NCBI GenBank assembly: GCA_016302195.1
Contig: JAEDOA010000005.1
Span: forward strand, 1-36,825
DNA: 36,825 bases
Source: Erysipelotrichaceae bacterium
GTDB lineage: Bacteria > Bacillota_I > Bacilli_A > Erysipelotrichales > Erysipelotrichaceae
Direction of reading: 5' to 3'
The translations under genes and the position numbers were made by a program. Under the pieces are notes generated by a model. The model did not search any database. It worked only from the letters and a program-made list of their open reading frames with translations, and was not told the origin of the DNA. Shown one piece after another: positions 17,264-25,099 of the stretch. How positions within the stretch are numbered: the first letter of the stretch is position 1; each line of letters opens with the position of its first letter.

Positions 17264-17504
17264 TTCTTTGTAGAACCAAGGCTCTCAATTTTTTTAGTGC
17301 TTCTACCTCTGCCTCTAGCTCAAGATTTCGCTGTTTTAGTTCAGCTAGTTGTTTGTCTTTTGGATCATCATATACTATTTCTTCTTTCTTCTTTCTCATG
17401 ATCGCTGGTCATCCTTTCGGTTTATTCTTAAGACCATTATAACCATTTTCTTCATATTTTTTAGGCCAATCGATTATTTGGTCTTCTGTTTTTAGTTTTG
17501 CCAT
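17235..17504 (-). pseudogene. IS3-family transposase orfA remnant
   Basis: Starts MAKLKTEDQI, then jumps to WPKKYEENGYNGLKNKPKG, so most of the helix-turn-helix is missing. At codon 32 TGA (17409-17411) replaces the Arg of KGRPAIM. Past it, RKKKEEIVYDDPKDKQLAELKQRNLELEAEVEALKKLRAL forms the leucine-zipper end typical of OrfA. A TAG ends the frame at 17235. Confidence 0.8.
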
Positions 17505-17533
17505 ATAAAAATGAACCCTCCCATCTGGCGCGA

Positions 17534-17569
17534 AATTTATTATGATAGGCTAGCCTATCATAATAAATT
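17534..17569. repeat. 36-bp perfect palindrome inside the IS right end
   Basis: The arms are 18 bases with no loop, centred between 17551 and 17552 on GGCTAGCC; the sequence reads the same on both strands. It lies between the right inverted repeat and the orfA start. In transcripts entering the element it would form a hairpin that could hide the ribosome site or stop transcription. Confidence 0.85.
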
Positions 17570-17597
17570 CTTTGTCCAAACTTTTGGATTCACTTCA

Positions 17598-17604
17598 ATT
17601 AATC
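17598..17604. repeat. Right target-site duplication of the IS remnant
   Basis: An exact second copy of ATTAATC. It contains the TAA stop of the minus-strand gene at 17599, which shows that the gene end is native. Confidence 0.6.
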
Positions 17605-19230
17605 CTTTTTATTTTTTCTTGAATGAATCTGATAGTAATCGGCCCATATTTCAGCAACTACCTCATCACAATTGTAGAACAATACCGTCCCTTCCCCTTT
17701 TTCCATATGTGTTGTGGCTAGCTTATCGTTTTTACAACTATAGGATACATTTCCACAGCCATAAATGGTTATATTATCTGTCAAAATACATTCATTGTTA
17801 TCAAAAATTGGGATAAGTCTCTTATATGGAACATCGGGATTTCGATTTATTTGAGTTGCTTTAATTTTCAGTTTGCCGCTTTTTAACATTTTTAATTCAA
17901 TTTCGACAAACTGACCATCTTCATAAAATGGCTGAATTAGACCAGGAAAATACATTTCTAATTTTTCTTTTCTTTTTTCCTTCAATTCGACAGCCGAATT
18001 ATATACTTTTTCAATACTTTCTTTTACTGTCTTATCACCATAAAAATCAAAATACTCCATTCTAAGCTCAATCGCCTTCTTAGCTTCAATAGCATACCAC
18101 AAAGCTAAATAAACATCAGGATTATCCTTTTGTAATTCTATAGAAGCAATTCTTAAGGCTACATCAGCTAGTTTACAGTCGTAAAAGCCCCTTTGGAATA
18201 ATGACAGATTCTCTTTATAAATCTCATCATATATATTTGAAGCTATGTATTTGTTTTTGACAACCTCTTTACCTTGAGAAAACATATCCGCCAACTTATA
18301 ACGCGCTTCATAATTACCATATGCAGCAGCTATCGAGAAATATTTAAAAGCTAAATCATATTGAGCGACATTATTATTTGTCCTACCATAATAGTAGATA
18401 TATCCCAAAGAATTGGCATAAGTTGCCGAAGCGCTCTTTTGATAAAGCTGTAATAACAGTTCCTGAGACTTTTTCCAGTCACATTCAAATACCGAATTTC
18501 CACCATAATAGCTATATGCCAGCACCTCTAATCCAGTAAGATTGCCCTTTTGGGCTAGCTGAAGGGTGAATTGTTTGAAAAGTTCTCTTTTTTGCCCGTC
18601 CAGCTTATCCAATTCATCACAATCGCTTACTTCACTAATGAAATTCGCTTTAACCATATCTCCATATTCTTTTTTCGATATATCATCACAATCTATGTTA
18701 TTTTGAACTTCCTTTATTAACTGATCGATATCAACTTCTTCACTTATTACAGTTTGTGGATCACTAGAAACGTCAGTTATTTGTTGTAAAACGTAATCAA
18801 AAACATCTCTTTGATTCTTTAGTAGATATGCATCATATTTATCATCGCTCGGCTCGCCTACTTCCTGGTAATTATCCTTTAAAACAAAATTTACGATATA
18901 CACCCATGATGTGATTATTTCCTGAGTTATATTAAATAGTTTCACATTCATTAGTAAGTTTCTTAAATCATAAAGAGTAGGTTTATAGCTGAAGTTGCTT
19001 TTTATAGGATAAAAAGCAAAGATTGCTCTATACTTGACATCATTAAAATCACTAATTCTAAATATCTTTATCAAGTCTTTTGTATCTAACTCTATTCTAT
19101 CTATAACCTTCAAAGATTTTAGACTTACTGCTTTATCACTAAAAGAAACATGGGCTGTATTCTTATTTAGTTTAATGATAACTCCCTCATTATTAGTTTC
19201 TTTATCCCTAACATAATCAAAGACTTTCAT
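17599..19230 (-). CDS. Sel1-repeat-containing protein, function unknown
   Basis: A 543-aa cytoplasmic protein without signal peptide or membrane segment. The middle holds Sel1-like (TPR-type) helical repeats, roughly residues 225-345: NLTGLEVLAYSYYGG, TYANSLGYIYYYGRTNN, AFKYFSIAAAYGNYEARYKLADMFSQG. These usually act as protein-binding scaffolds. The first 50 residues look like a small beta domain (VRDKETNNEGVIIKLNKNTAHVSF). The C-terminal 120 residues are beta-rich with several Cys (CILT, YGCGNVSYSC, YNC), a domain I do not recognise. ATG preceded by GGAGGAA. It is a single gene behind the terminator of the threonine-aldolase gene; partner and role are unknown. Confidence 0.8.
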   Translation of the reverse strand: MKVFDYVRDKETNNEGVIIKLNKNTAHVSFSDKAVSLKSLKVIDRIELDTKDLIKIFRISDFNDVKYRAIFAFYPIKSNFSYKPTLYDLRNLLMNVKLFNITQEIITSWVYIVNFVLKDNYQEVGEPSDDKYDAYLLKNQRDVFDYVLQQITDVSSDPQTVISEEVDIDQLIKEVQNNIDCDDISKKEYGDMVKANFISEVSDCDELDKLDGQKRELFKQFTLQLAQKGNLTGLEVLAYSYYGGNSVFECDWKKSQELLLQLYQKSASATYANSLGYIYYYGRTNNNVAQYDLAFKYFSIAAAYGNYEARYKLADMFSQGKEVVKNKYIASNIYDEIYKENLSLFQRGFYDCKLADVALRIASIELQKDNPDVYLALWYAIEAKKAIELRMEYFDFYGDKTVKESIEKVYNSAVELKEKRKEKLEMYFPGLIQPFYEDGQFVEIELKMLKSGKLKIKATQINRNPDVPYKRLIPIFDNNECILTDNITIYGCGNVSYSCKNDKLATTHMEKGEGTVLFYNCDEVVAEIWADYYQIHSRKNKKD

Positions 19231-19285
19231 TTCTATTCCTCCGATTGATATCTATCCAATAATAGTATATACCATAAAGTTCAAT

Positions 19286-19307
19286 AAAAAGAAGGCAAGC
19301 CTTCTTT
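19286..19307 (-). terminator. Terminator after the threonine-aldolase-like gene
   Basis: AAAGAAGG/CCTTCTTT stem (19288-19307) with a 4-nt loop, running into TTTTT on the minus strand and overlapping the stop codon at 19306. Confidence 0.85.
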
Positions 19308-20325
19308 ATAGAACTTCAATTAATTGTTCCACCTGCTTTTGAGTGGTAGACCAGTCAGTAACAAATCTGACAATATAACTCGTCTCACTATATTTCTGCC
19401 AAACAGTAAATTGAACTTTTTGTTTTAACTGCTGTATCTTTTGTTTATCCAAAATGCAGAAAGTTTGATTAGTTGGATTATCAAATACTAATTGATAGCC
19501 CTTATCCTTTAGCGCTTGTTTTAGTAATTTTGCCATATCATTGGCATGCTTTGAAATACTAAAATACAAATCATCTGTAAATAAAGCATCAAACTGAATA
19601 CCTAACATTCTTCCTTTAGCTAATAAACCACCATGTTTCTTAATAATATTGACTATATAATCAGGTGTGTTATTTTGGCAATAAACTAAAGCTTCACCAA
19701 ATAATCCACCGACTTTTGTTGCTCCAATATAGAAGCAATCACATAGATTAGCAATATCTTCCATGCTATTTTCACCAGCTACTACTCCATATCCCAATCT
19801 AGCTCCATCTATATAGAAAGGAATATGGTATTCTTTACACACCTCATAAATGCTTTGTAATTCACTTTTTGAATATAATGTCCCATATTCTGTTGGATAA
19901 GAAATATATACCATACCAGGAATAACCATATGAGTATAACTTTCATCATCATAAAAATCTTTTAAATACTGTTTTAAATCATCAGCCGATAATTTGCCTT
20001 GATGAGATGGCAAGGTAAGTACCTTATGGCCACAGTTTTCAATTGCTCCAGCTTCATGAACGTTAATATGCCCACTTTCTACAGAGATAACCCCTTGATA
20101 TGGTTTTAATAAGCTATCAATGGCAATTAAGTTTGTTTGAGTTCCTCCACAAAGAAAGTATATATCAGCATCCTTTTTCTTAATTACCTTCCTTATTTTT
20201 TCCTTTGCACTTAAGCAAATCTCATCTTCGCCATAACCAACTGTTTTTAAATCATTGGTATTAGCCATTTCTTCTAATATTTTTGGATGAACTCCATTTG
20301 AATAATCGCATATAAAAGAAATCAT
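19306..20325 (-). CDS. Low-specificity L-threonine aldolase-like PLP enzyme
   Basis: A 339-aa fold-type I PLP enzyme of the beta-eliminating lyase/threonine aldolase family, which splits threonine or allo-threonine to glycine and acetaldehyde. The N-terminus FICDYSNGVHPKILEEM and GYGEDE are family marks. FLCGGTQTN lies in the cofactor site, YIDGARLGYG holds the PLP-binding Asp, and the Schiff-base lysine is K204 in IGATKVGG. The ATG has AAGGAAG inside the end of the preceding gene; one base separates the stop and start codons. Last gene of the mnmG-nucleoside hydrolase unit. Confidence 0.88.
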   Translation of the reverse strand: MISFICDYSNGVHPKILEEMANTNDLKTVGYGEDEICLSAKEKIRKVIKKKDADIYFLCGGTQTNLIAIDSLLKPYQGVISVESGHINVHEAGAIENCGHKVLTLPSHQGKLSADDLKQYLKDFYDDESYTHMVIPGMVYISYPTEYGTLYSKSELQSIYEVCKEYHIPFYIDGARLGYGVVAGENSMEDIANLCDCFYIGATKVGGLFGEALVYCQNNTPDYIVNIIKKHGGLLAKGRMLGIQFDALFTDDLYFSISKHANDMAKLLKQALKDKGYQLVFDNPTNQTFCILDKQKIQQLKQKVQFTVWQKYSETSYIVRFVTDWSTTQKQVEQLIEVL

Positions 20326-20326
20326 A

Positions 20327-21301
20327 TTATAAGCTTCCTTTCATCATAAATTCATATTTATCAAGTAATTCTTTACTATAGTTTAAAGCAAGGTATTTTT
20401 TCTTTAGACTATATCCATCAACCTTTTTATGAACGTATAAACTGCTCTTTCCTTTTTCCATTAACAATTGACCGTATTTTTCTTTATCCTTGTTGATAGT
20501 TACAATCGCAGAATCTACCTCATCAAAATCGGAATCATCTAACAGATACATCGAGCACAACAAATCGTGTAATACGCATATTGGCTTACCAATAACCTGA
20601 TAACTGTTTACAAGATAATTCTTTTCAAACATATCAGCTATTAGATTACCCCATCTTCCACCTTCAAAACGCAGGAAAGTAAATTCATTTGCGTCAAAGT
20701 AAACCTGCATTGTTACATCTAACGGAAACATATGGAACTCAACATTTTGTTTTACGACCTCTGCTAAAACAATTTCAGTTGCTGGTAAATCAAAATAATA
20801 ATTAAACTCGCAATATGGAGTGATATTGCCATGACTAAAGGTTCCACCCATTGAATAGATAGCTTTAATTGATCTAAACTGCTCAGGATGCTTTTGGGCT
20901 AATAAAGCTAGATTTGTTAATGGGCCTAAAGCCACAACCTCTATCTCACCAGGATTTTCTTTTATAATCTTAGCCATGACATCTATAGAATTTTCACTTG
21001 TTAAGTTTTCCTCTGTATATGCCAATTCAACTCCACCAAGTCCATTTTCCCCATGAAAATAACTTGTCGATACTTTATCGCACTCTGCGATAGGACGATT
21101 TCCCTTTGCGACTAAAACATTCTTATTAAAAAATTGAGTTAATCTTAAGCCATTTTTATAGACAACCTCTAATGGTCGATTGCCTCCTACTATACTAATC
21201 AACAAGACTTCAACATTCTTTGCCATCAATAGGGCGTTAATAGCTAGAGCATCATCTACTCCAGGATCGCAGTCAATTATTACTTTATGCTTCTTTTCCA
21301 T
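20327..21301 (-). CDS. Inosine/uridine-type nucleoside hydrolase
   Basis: A 324-aa hydrolase that cleaves nucleosides into base and ribose with a bound calcium ion. The calcium-binding start motif DCDPGVDDA (residues 10-18), SMGGT near the middle, the EFNYYFD segment (normally EFNxxxDPEA; here the Pro-Glu is Leu-Pro) and the C-terminal HD pair in VLHDLLC are visible. The substrate may be a pyrimidine or purine nucleoside. The ATG lies inside the end of mnmG (17-bp overlap) with GGAG 7 bases before it, so expression is coupled to mnmG. Confidence 0.9.
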   Translation of the reverse strand: MEKKHKVIIDCDPGVDDALAINALLMAKNVEVLLISIVGGNRPLEVVYKNGLRLTQFFNKNVLVAKGNRPIAECDKVSTSYFHGENGLGGVELAYTEENLTSENSIDVMAKIIKENPGEIEVVALGPLTNLALLAQKHPEQFRSIKAIYSMGGTFSHGNITPYCEFNYYFDLPATEIVLAEVVKQNVEFHMFPLDVTMQVYFDANEFTFLRFEGGRWGNLIADMFEKNYLVNSYQVIGKPICVLHDLLCSMYLLDDSDFDEVDSAIVTINKDKEKYGQLLMEKGKSSLYVHKKVDGYSLKKKYLALNYSKELLDKYEFMMKGSL

Positions 21302-23153
21302 CCTTTTTCTCCTGCTTTAAATATATTTGTAAGGTTATTATATCACTTGGATTAACCCCACTAATTCTACTTGCTTGACCTAAAGTCAATGGTTTGACTT
21401 CATTCAATTTTTGTCTTGCTTCTAAAGATAGATTATCTATCTTACTGTAATCTATATCGGGTGATAATTGTTGTTTCTCGATTCTGATAAGATTTGCTGC
21501 TTCCCTTTTTGCTTTGGCAATATATCCTTCATATTTAATCTCTATATCAAGCTGTCTTGCTAATTTATCATCAATATTGATGCCTAAAATAGACAATATT
21601 ACCTTACTTTCAATATTTGGCCTTCTAATCAATTCATAAGCATTAATGCTTCCCTTAGAATCACTATATCCTTTTTCACATAAATAGCTCGCCAATTGAT
21701 TTTCTATGGAAAGCTTACTATCCATTAATATGTCTTTATATTTCTGTAAATCGGACAGTTTATTCTTATATCTTTCATACCTTTCATCGCTAATTAAACC
21801 GTAATAACGTCCATATTCGGTTAATCTTTGATCAGCATTATCATGTCTTAATAACAAGCGGTATTCAGCCCTGCTTGTAAGAAGACGGTAAGGTTCTTTA
21901 GTTCCTTTTGTTACTAAATCATCAATCATTACCCCAATATAAGCTTCATCTCTTCTTAAAACTAGAGGTTTTTTTCCTAACAATTTGCTTGCTGCATTGA
22001 TGCCAGCAATTAATCCCTGACCGGCTGCTTCCTCATAACCACTAGTTCCATTAATCTGTCCGGCAGTAAATAAACCTTCAATTAATTTAGTTTCTAAAGT
22101 CGGCTTTAGTTGTAGAGGATCAATAGCATCATATTCAATAGCATAGGCGTATTTCTCAATAACACAATCCTTAAAGCCAGGAAGTGAGCGCAACATCTGT
22201 TCTTGAATATCGTATGGCATGCTAGTTGAAAAACCTTGAACATAGGTTGTATCTAAACTCAAAGATTCTGGTTCAAGAAAAATCTGATGTCTTTCCTTAT
22301 CAGCAAACCTAACAATTTTATCCTCGATACTTGGACAATATCTAGGTCCAACTCCTTCAACTACCCCGGAGTACATACTGCTCTTATTTAAATTTTCCTT
22401 GATTATTTTATGCGTCAAGGGTTGAGTATAAATCAAATAACAGGGTATTTGTTCTTTAATCTCGGCAATTCTTTCCGTCTGATAACTAAAAGCCTCTGCT
22501 TCATCATTTCCTGGTTCAAGCTGAGCACATGAAAAATCTATAGAATCCGTCTTGATTCGAGCTGGAGTTCCTGTTTTTAATCTAAAGGTCTTAAAACCCA
22601 AATCACGTAACGATTGCGAGAGATTTTTGGTAGTTTTTTGATGATCAGGTCCCTCATAGGTTATATGATCTGATACCATAACTTTTGAGTTCATATAGGT
22701 TCCTGTCGTTAAAATTAATGTTTTACATTTCACAATTTCTCCTGATTGCAGTAAAACACCCTCTATCTTATTATCATTAGCTAAAACCTTTTCAACAACT
22801 GCCTCTCTAACAGTAAGATTTTTTTGATTAGCTAATACATTTTGCATATATTTTTTATAAGCAATTTTATCAGATTGTACTCTTAAGCTTCTAACTCCTG
22901 GTCCCTTTGTAGTATTAAGCATCTTAAACTGCAATGCTGTGGCGTCTGCACTAATACCCATTTGACCACCTAGAGCATCGATTTCTCTTACAACAACTCC
23001 TTTAGCAGGACCTCCAATTGATGGATTACAAGGCATTGAGGCAATCCAGTTTTTATCAAGCGAAAATAAAACCGTCTCTAATCCCAATCTGGCAGTCGCA
23101 AGTGCGCTTTCACATCCTGCATGTCCTCCACCAACAACTATTACATCAACCAT
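21285..23153 (-). CDS. mnmG: tRNA uridine-5-carboxymethylaminomethyl(34) synthesis enzyme MnmG
   Basis: FAD-dependent partner of MnmE that builds the cmnm5 modification on wobble U34 of tRNAs; cytoplasmic, 622 aa. It begins VDVIVVGGGHAGCESALA with the FAD-binding GxGxxG-type loop, then SMPCNPSIGGPAKG with the conserved Cys, TGTYM, and FTAGQINGTSGYEEAAGQG near residue 370. I take the start at 23151-23153, which has AGGAGG at good spacing. The longer open frame from 23186 would run through the terminator hairpin of the upstream gene. mnmE is not adjacent, unlike in many Firmicutes. I see no clear promoter in the short gap. Confidence 0.97.
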   Translation of the reverse strand: MVDVIVVGGGHAGCESALATARLGLETVLFSLDKNWIASMPCNPSIGGPAKGVVVREIDALGGQMGISADATALQFKMLNTTKGPGVRSLRVQSDKIAYKKYMQNVLANQKNLTVREAVVEKVLANDNKIEGVLLQSGEIVKCKTLILTTGTYMNSKVMVSDHITYEGPDHQKTTKNLSQSLRDLGFKTFRLKTGTPARIKTDSIDFSCAQLEPGNDEAEAFSYQTERIAEIKEQIPCYLIYTQPLTHKIIKENLNKSSMYSGVVEGVGPRYCPSIEDKIVRFADKERHQIFLEPESLSLDTTYVQGFSTSMPYDIQEQMLRSLPGFKDCVIEKYAYAIEYDAIDPLQLKPTLETKLIEGLFTAGQINGTSGYEEAAGQGLIAGINAASKLLGKKPLVLRRDEAYIGVMIDDLVTKGTKEPYRLLTSRAEYRLLLRHDNADQRLTEYGRYYGLISDERYERYKNKLSDLQKYKDILMDSKLSIENQLASYLCEKGYSDSKGSINAYELIRRPNIESKVILSILGINIDDKLARQLDIEIKYEGYIAKAKREAANLIRIEKQQLSPDIDYSKIDNLSLEARQKLNEVKPLTLGQASRISGVNPSDIITLQIYLKQEKKDGKEA

Positions 23154-23171
23154 AATACAAGTCCTCCTAAG

Positions 23172-23201
23172 AAAAAAGTATAGCACATTTTGCGCTATAC
23201 T
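23172..23201 (-). terminator. Terminator between the lipoprotein gene and mnmG
   Basis: AGTATAGC/GCTATACT stem (23177-23201) with a 9-nt loop, followed by a T-tract on the minus strand (23172-23177). It lies just past the lipoprotein stop. mnmG must be reached by read-through or from a promoter I cannot see. Confidence 0.8.
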
Positions 23202-23207
23202 ATTCTA

Positions 23208-24287
23208 TTAATCTTTTAATTGTTCACTTAAGATAAACCTATCATCTTGCAAAGTCGTAATAATATTTCCCTGACTGCTGATCTGAGTTAATGAATCAAT
23301 CTTAAATGGTATTTCAGCCATATCAGATAATAGATAATCCCTATTATACAAATATAACATATCATTATCAATGCGATAGTATTCATCCATTAGAGTATAC
23401 TCTGTACCATTGTATTCGAAAATTGTATATGTAAAATCCTCATTGAGCAAAATGTAAGAACCATACAGATTATTCTCATTGATAAATTTACCAACAACTC
23501 TTGATTTTACCTCAGTATTTACGACATTTTCCTGTCGAATAACTAATTCATCATTATCTAGCGAAAAGACAACCTCTATATCATAGGTTTCTGCTATATA
23601 GCGATACAGGTTTGTGGTTTTTACCGTAGCATAAATCAAGCCATTATCTTCCTTTACGTCATAAATTGAATCCACACTATCATATACATTTAATGAAAGA
23701 TAATGCTGCAGAATGTTAGATTGATTATAACTAATAATAGGATGATCTAAGGGATCCTTTATTGTTTCTTTAACATTAGATAATGATATTGTTGAATTTT
23801 CATACTTAACTACACCTTCATAACTGCTATTAAAAGAACCATCTAATGAATTATAGTCGGCTCTAAAAGATAAATATCCATTATCAACAATAGAATATTT
23901 CAAATTTTCAAAAACGCCAACCGTGCTGCTTGAGCAATAATTTTTCAACTTTTCAACTACTATTGAGTCAATGTTCTTTACTTCAATGGAATTGTATTCC
24001 TTTTCAAAAGACACAATATGCCAGTTTTGACCATCATATTGATTGATAATATTGTACTTTGTATCGTATTTTAAAATTTCATTTTCTGAAGAAAATGCTA
24101 CTTCCATCATATCATCCTGAACATTTATCAGCGAATACTGTCCATTTAAATGATAATTTGTCACGAATGGATCCTGTGAAACCAAGTATTGACTTAAATC
24201 CAGATCATTAAGTGTTAGTTCATCTTTAGTGGTGCAACCGGAAATGATTAATAATGTCATTAAGACAATATAGAAAACTTTTTTCAT
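23208..24287 (-). CDS. Predicted lipoprotein, function unknown
   Basis: A 359-aa exported protein. The signal peptide MKKVFYIVLMTLLIISGC ends in a lipobox (ISG-C18), so the mature protein should be attached by lipid to the outer face of the membrane. The rest is Asn/Asp/Tyr-rich and beta-prone, with repeated patterns such as NEILKYDTKYNIINQYDGQNW and TYTIFEYNGTEYTLMDEYYRID that suggest beta-propeller or beta-sandwich strands. No catalytic motif is recognised. ATG preceded by AAGGAGAG. It has its own promoter (24307-24335) and terminator, so it is a single-gene unit. Confidence 0.85.
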   Translation of the reverse strand: MKKVFYIVLMTLLIISGCTTKDELTLNDLDLSQYLVSQDPFVTNYHLNGQYSLINVQDDMMEVAFSSENEILKYDTKYNIINQYDGQNWHIVSFEKEYNSIEVKNIDSIVVEKLKNYCSSSTVGVFENLKYSIVDNGYLSFRADYNSLDGSFNSSYEGVVKYENSTISLSNVKETIKDPLDHPIISYNQSNILQHYLSLNVYDSVDSIYDVKEDNGLIYATVKTTNLYRYIAETYDIEVVFSLDNDELVIRQENVVNTEVKSRVVGKFINENNLYGSYILLNEDFTYTIFEYNGTEYTLMDEYYRIDNDMLYLYNRDYLLSDMAEIPFKIDSLTQISSQGNIITTLQDDRFILSEQLKD

Positions 24288-24306
24288 AATCTCTCCTTAC
24301 TATTTC

Positions 24307-24335
24307 ATTCTAGCAAATCATTTTTGTTGATGCAA
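24307..24335 (-). promoter_or_regulatory. Promoter of the lipoprotein gene
   Basis: Minus strand TTGCAT (24330-24335), 17 bases, TAGAAT (24307-24312), about 20 bases before the ATG. Confidence 0.7.
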
Positions 24336-24344
24336 ACAATTGAT

Positions 24345-24367
24345 AAAAAAGGGACGTTTAGTCCCTA
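24345..24367 (-). terminator. Terminator after yycJ
   Basis: AGGGAC/GTCCCT stem (24350-24366) with a 5-nt loop and six T on the minus strand. It overlaps the yycJ stop and ends the DUF2232-gdpP-rplI-dnaB-M23-yycJ operon. Confidence 0.85.
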
Positions 24368-25098
24368 CTATCATAAATTTGATATTGTTGTAAAGCCTTG
24401 ACAAACAAATCACTTCTATTTAACCCAGTTTGATTAAGCATATTCGTCATTGTTTGATAGGCTAACTGATATGTATTTGCCTGCTGAGAAATATGAGCAA
24501 GCAATATTTTCTTGGTGTTGGAAGTTATGCAATTTCTAATAACACGGGCACAATCGTCATTTGATAAATGTCCATTATCAGATAGTATTCTTTTTTTCAA
24601 CATCAATGGTCTTGAGGTGCTCATAAGCATATCCACATCATGATTACTTTCAATAATGTAATAATCAGCTCCTTTTATCAAATCCTGATTACTGTTAGAC
24701 ACATAACCACTATCTGTTAATTGTACTAAAGTTTGCTTGCCATCAAAGAAAATATAGCCAACTGTATTATAACTATCATGACTTAATGGAATTGGCAAAA
24801 TAGTTAAATCCTTGATTCTAAAAATCTCTAATGGTTTAATTAATTGGCAATCATAATCCTTGATCATAAAAGGGGTATAAATCTTATTGTTTGAAAACAT
24901 CTTTAATTGACTAATATGGTCACTATGACTATGAGTTAAAAGGACTCCATCACAGCTGTTATAATCAAAGCCAACCTGATTAAAGCTATCAGTCAAATAT
25001 TTTTTTGTCGTTCCACAATCCACTATCACCTTTGTATTAGAGCTTTCAATAATTGTACAATTTCCTTTTGATCCACTCGCTATGACAATAAAGTGCAT
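24358..25098 (-). CDS. yycJ: MBL-fold hydrolase, YycJ/WalJ-like
   Basis: A 246-aa metallo-beta-lactamase-fold protein of the YycJ/WalJ type, a putative exonuclease tied to coordination of replication and cell division in Firmicutes. The metal-binding motif THSHSDH has H56, H58, D60 and H61. A later His (LSHDS), an acidic ligand in QLTDSG, and the C-terminal LLAHIS fit the fold. I start at the ATG 25096-25098 (MHFIVIASGSKGN), one base after the M23 stop and behind GGAAG. A longer frame from 25212 is an overlap artefact. In Bacillus this gene belongs to the walRK operon; here it follows dnaB and a peptidase. Confidence 0.9.
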   Translation of the reverse strand: MHFIVIASGSKGNCTIIESSNTKVIVDCGTTKKYLTDSFNQVGFDYNSCDGVLLTHSHSDHISQLKMFSNNKIYTPFMIKDYDCQLIKPLEIFRIKDLTILPIPLSHDSYNTVGYIFFDGKQTLVQLTDSGYVSNSNQDLIKGADYYIIESNHDVDMLMSTSRPLMLKKRILSDNGHLSNDDCARVIRNCITSNTKKILLAHISQQANTYQLAYQTMTNMLNQTGLNRSDLFVKALQQYQIYDSRD

Positions 25099-25099
25099 A

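Larger units (their letters stand above)
16852..17597 (-). mobile_element. Decayed IS3-family (IS150-like) insertion sequence, 746 bp
   Basis: The ends are imperfect inverted repeats: the left reads TGTCCTGAACCCAAAAAGTT inward and the right TGAAGTGAATCCAAAAGTTT, with 20 of 28 positions equal over the full repeat. Inside are remnants of orfA (17235-17504) and orfB (16894 to about 17263), both with in-frame stops and internal deletions. A full element of this group is about 1.4 kb, so half is missing. ATTAATC flanks both ends. The insertion sits between the stops of two convergent genes and damaged neither, since the stop of the right gene lies inside the duplicated target. Confidence 0.85.

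Noticed and set aside
17213-17401. Hydrophobic plus-strand frame resembling a small membrane protein
   Set aside because: It is the reverse of the Lys/Glu-rich leucine zipper of orfA; no ribosome site and not conserved as a protein.
17158-17504. Reading the IS remnant with TGA as Trp to restore its frames
   Set aside because: One of the interrupting codons is TAG, the replaced residues are Arg and Gly in the family, and Trp is normally TGG in all intact genes here.
21285-23186. Longer MnmG start at 23186
   Set aside because: It would be translated from within the terminator hairpin of the upstream gene; MVDVIVVGGG at 23153 has a strong ribosome site.
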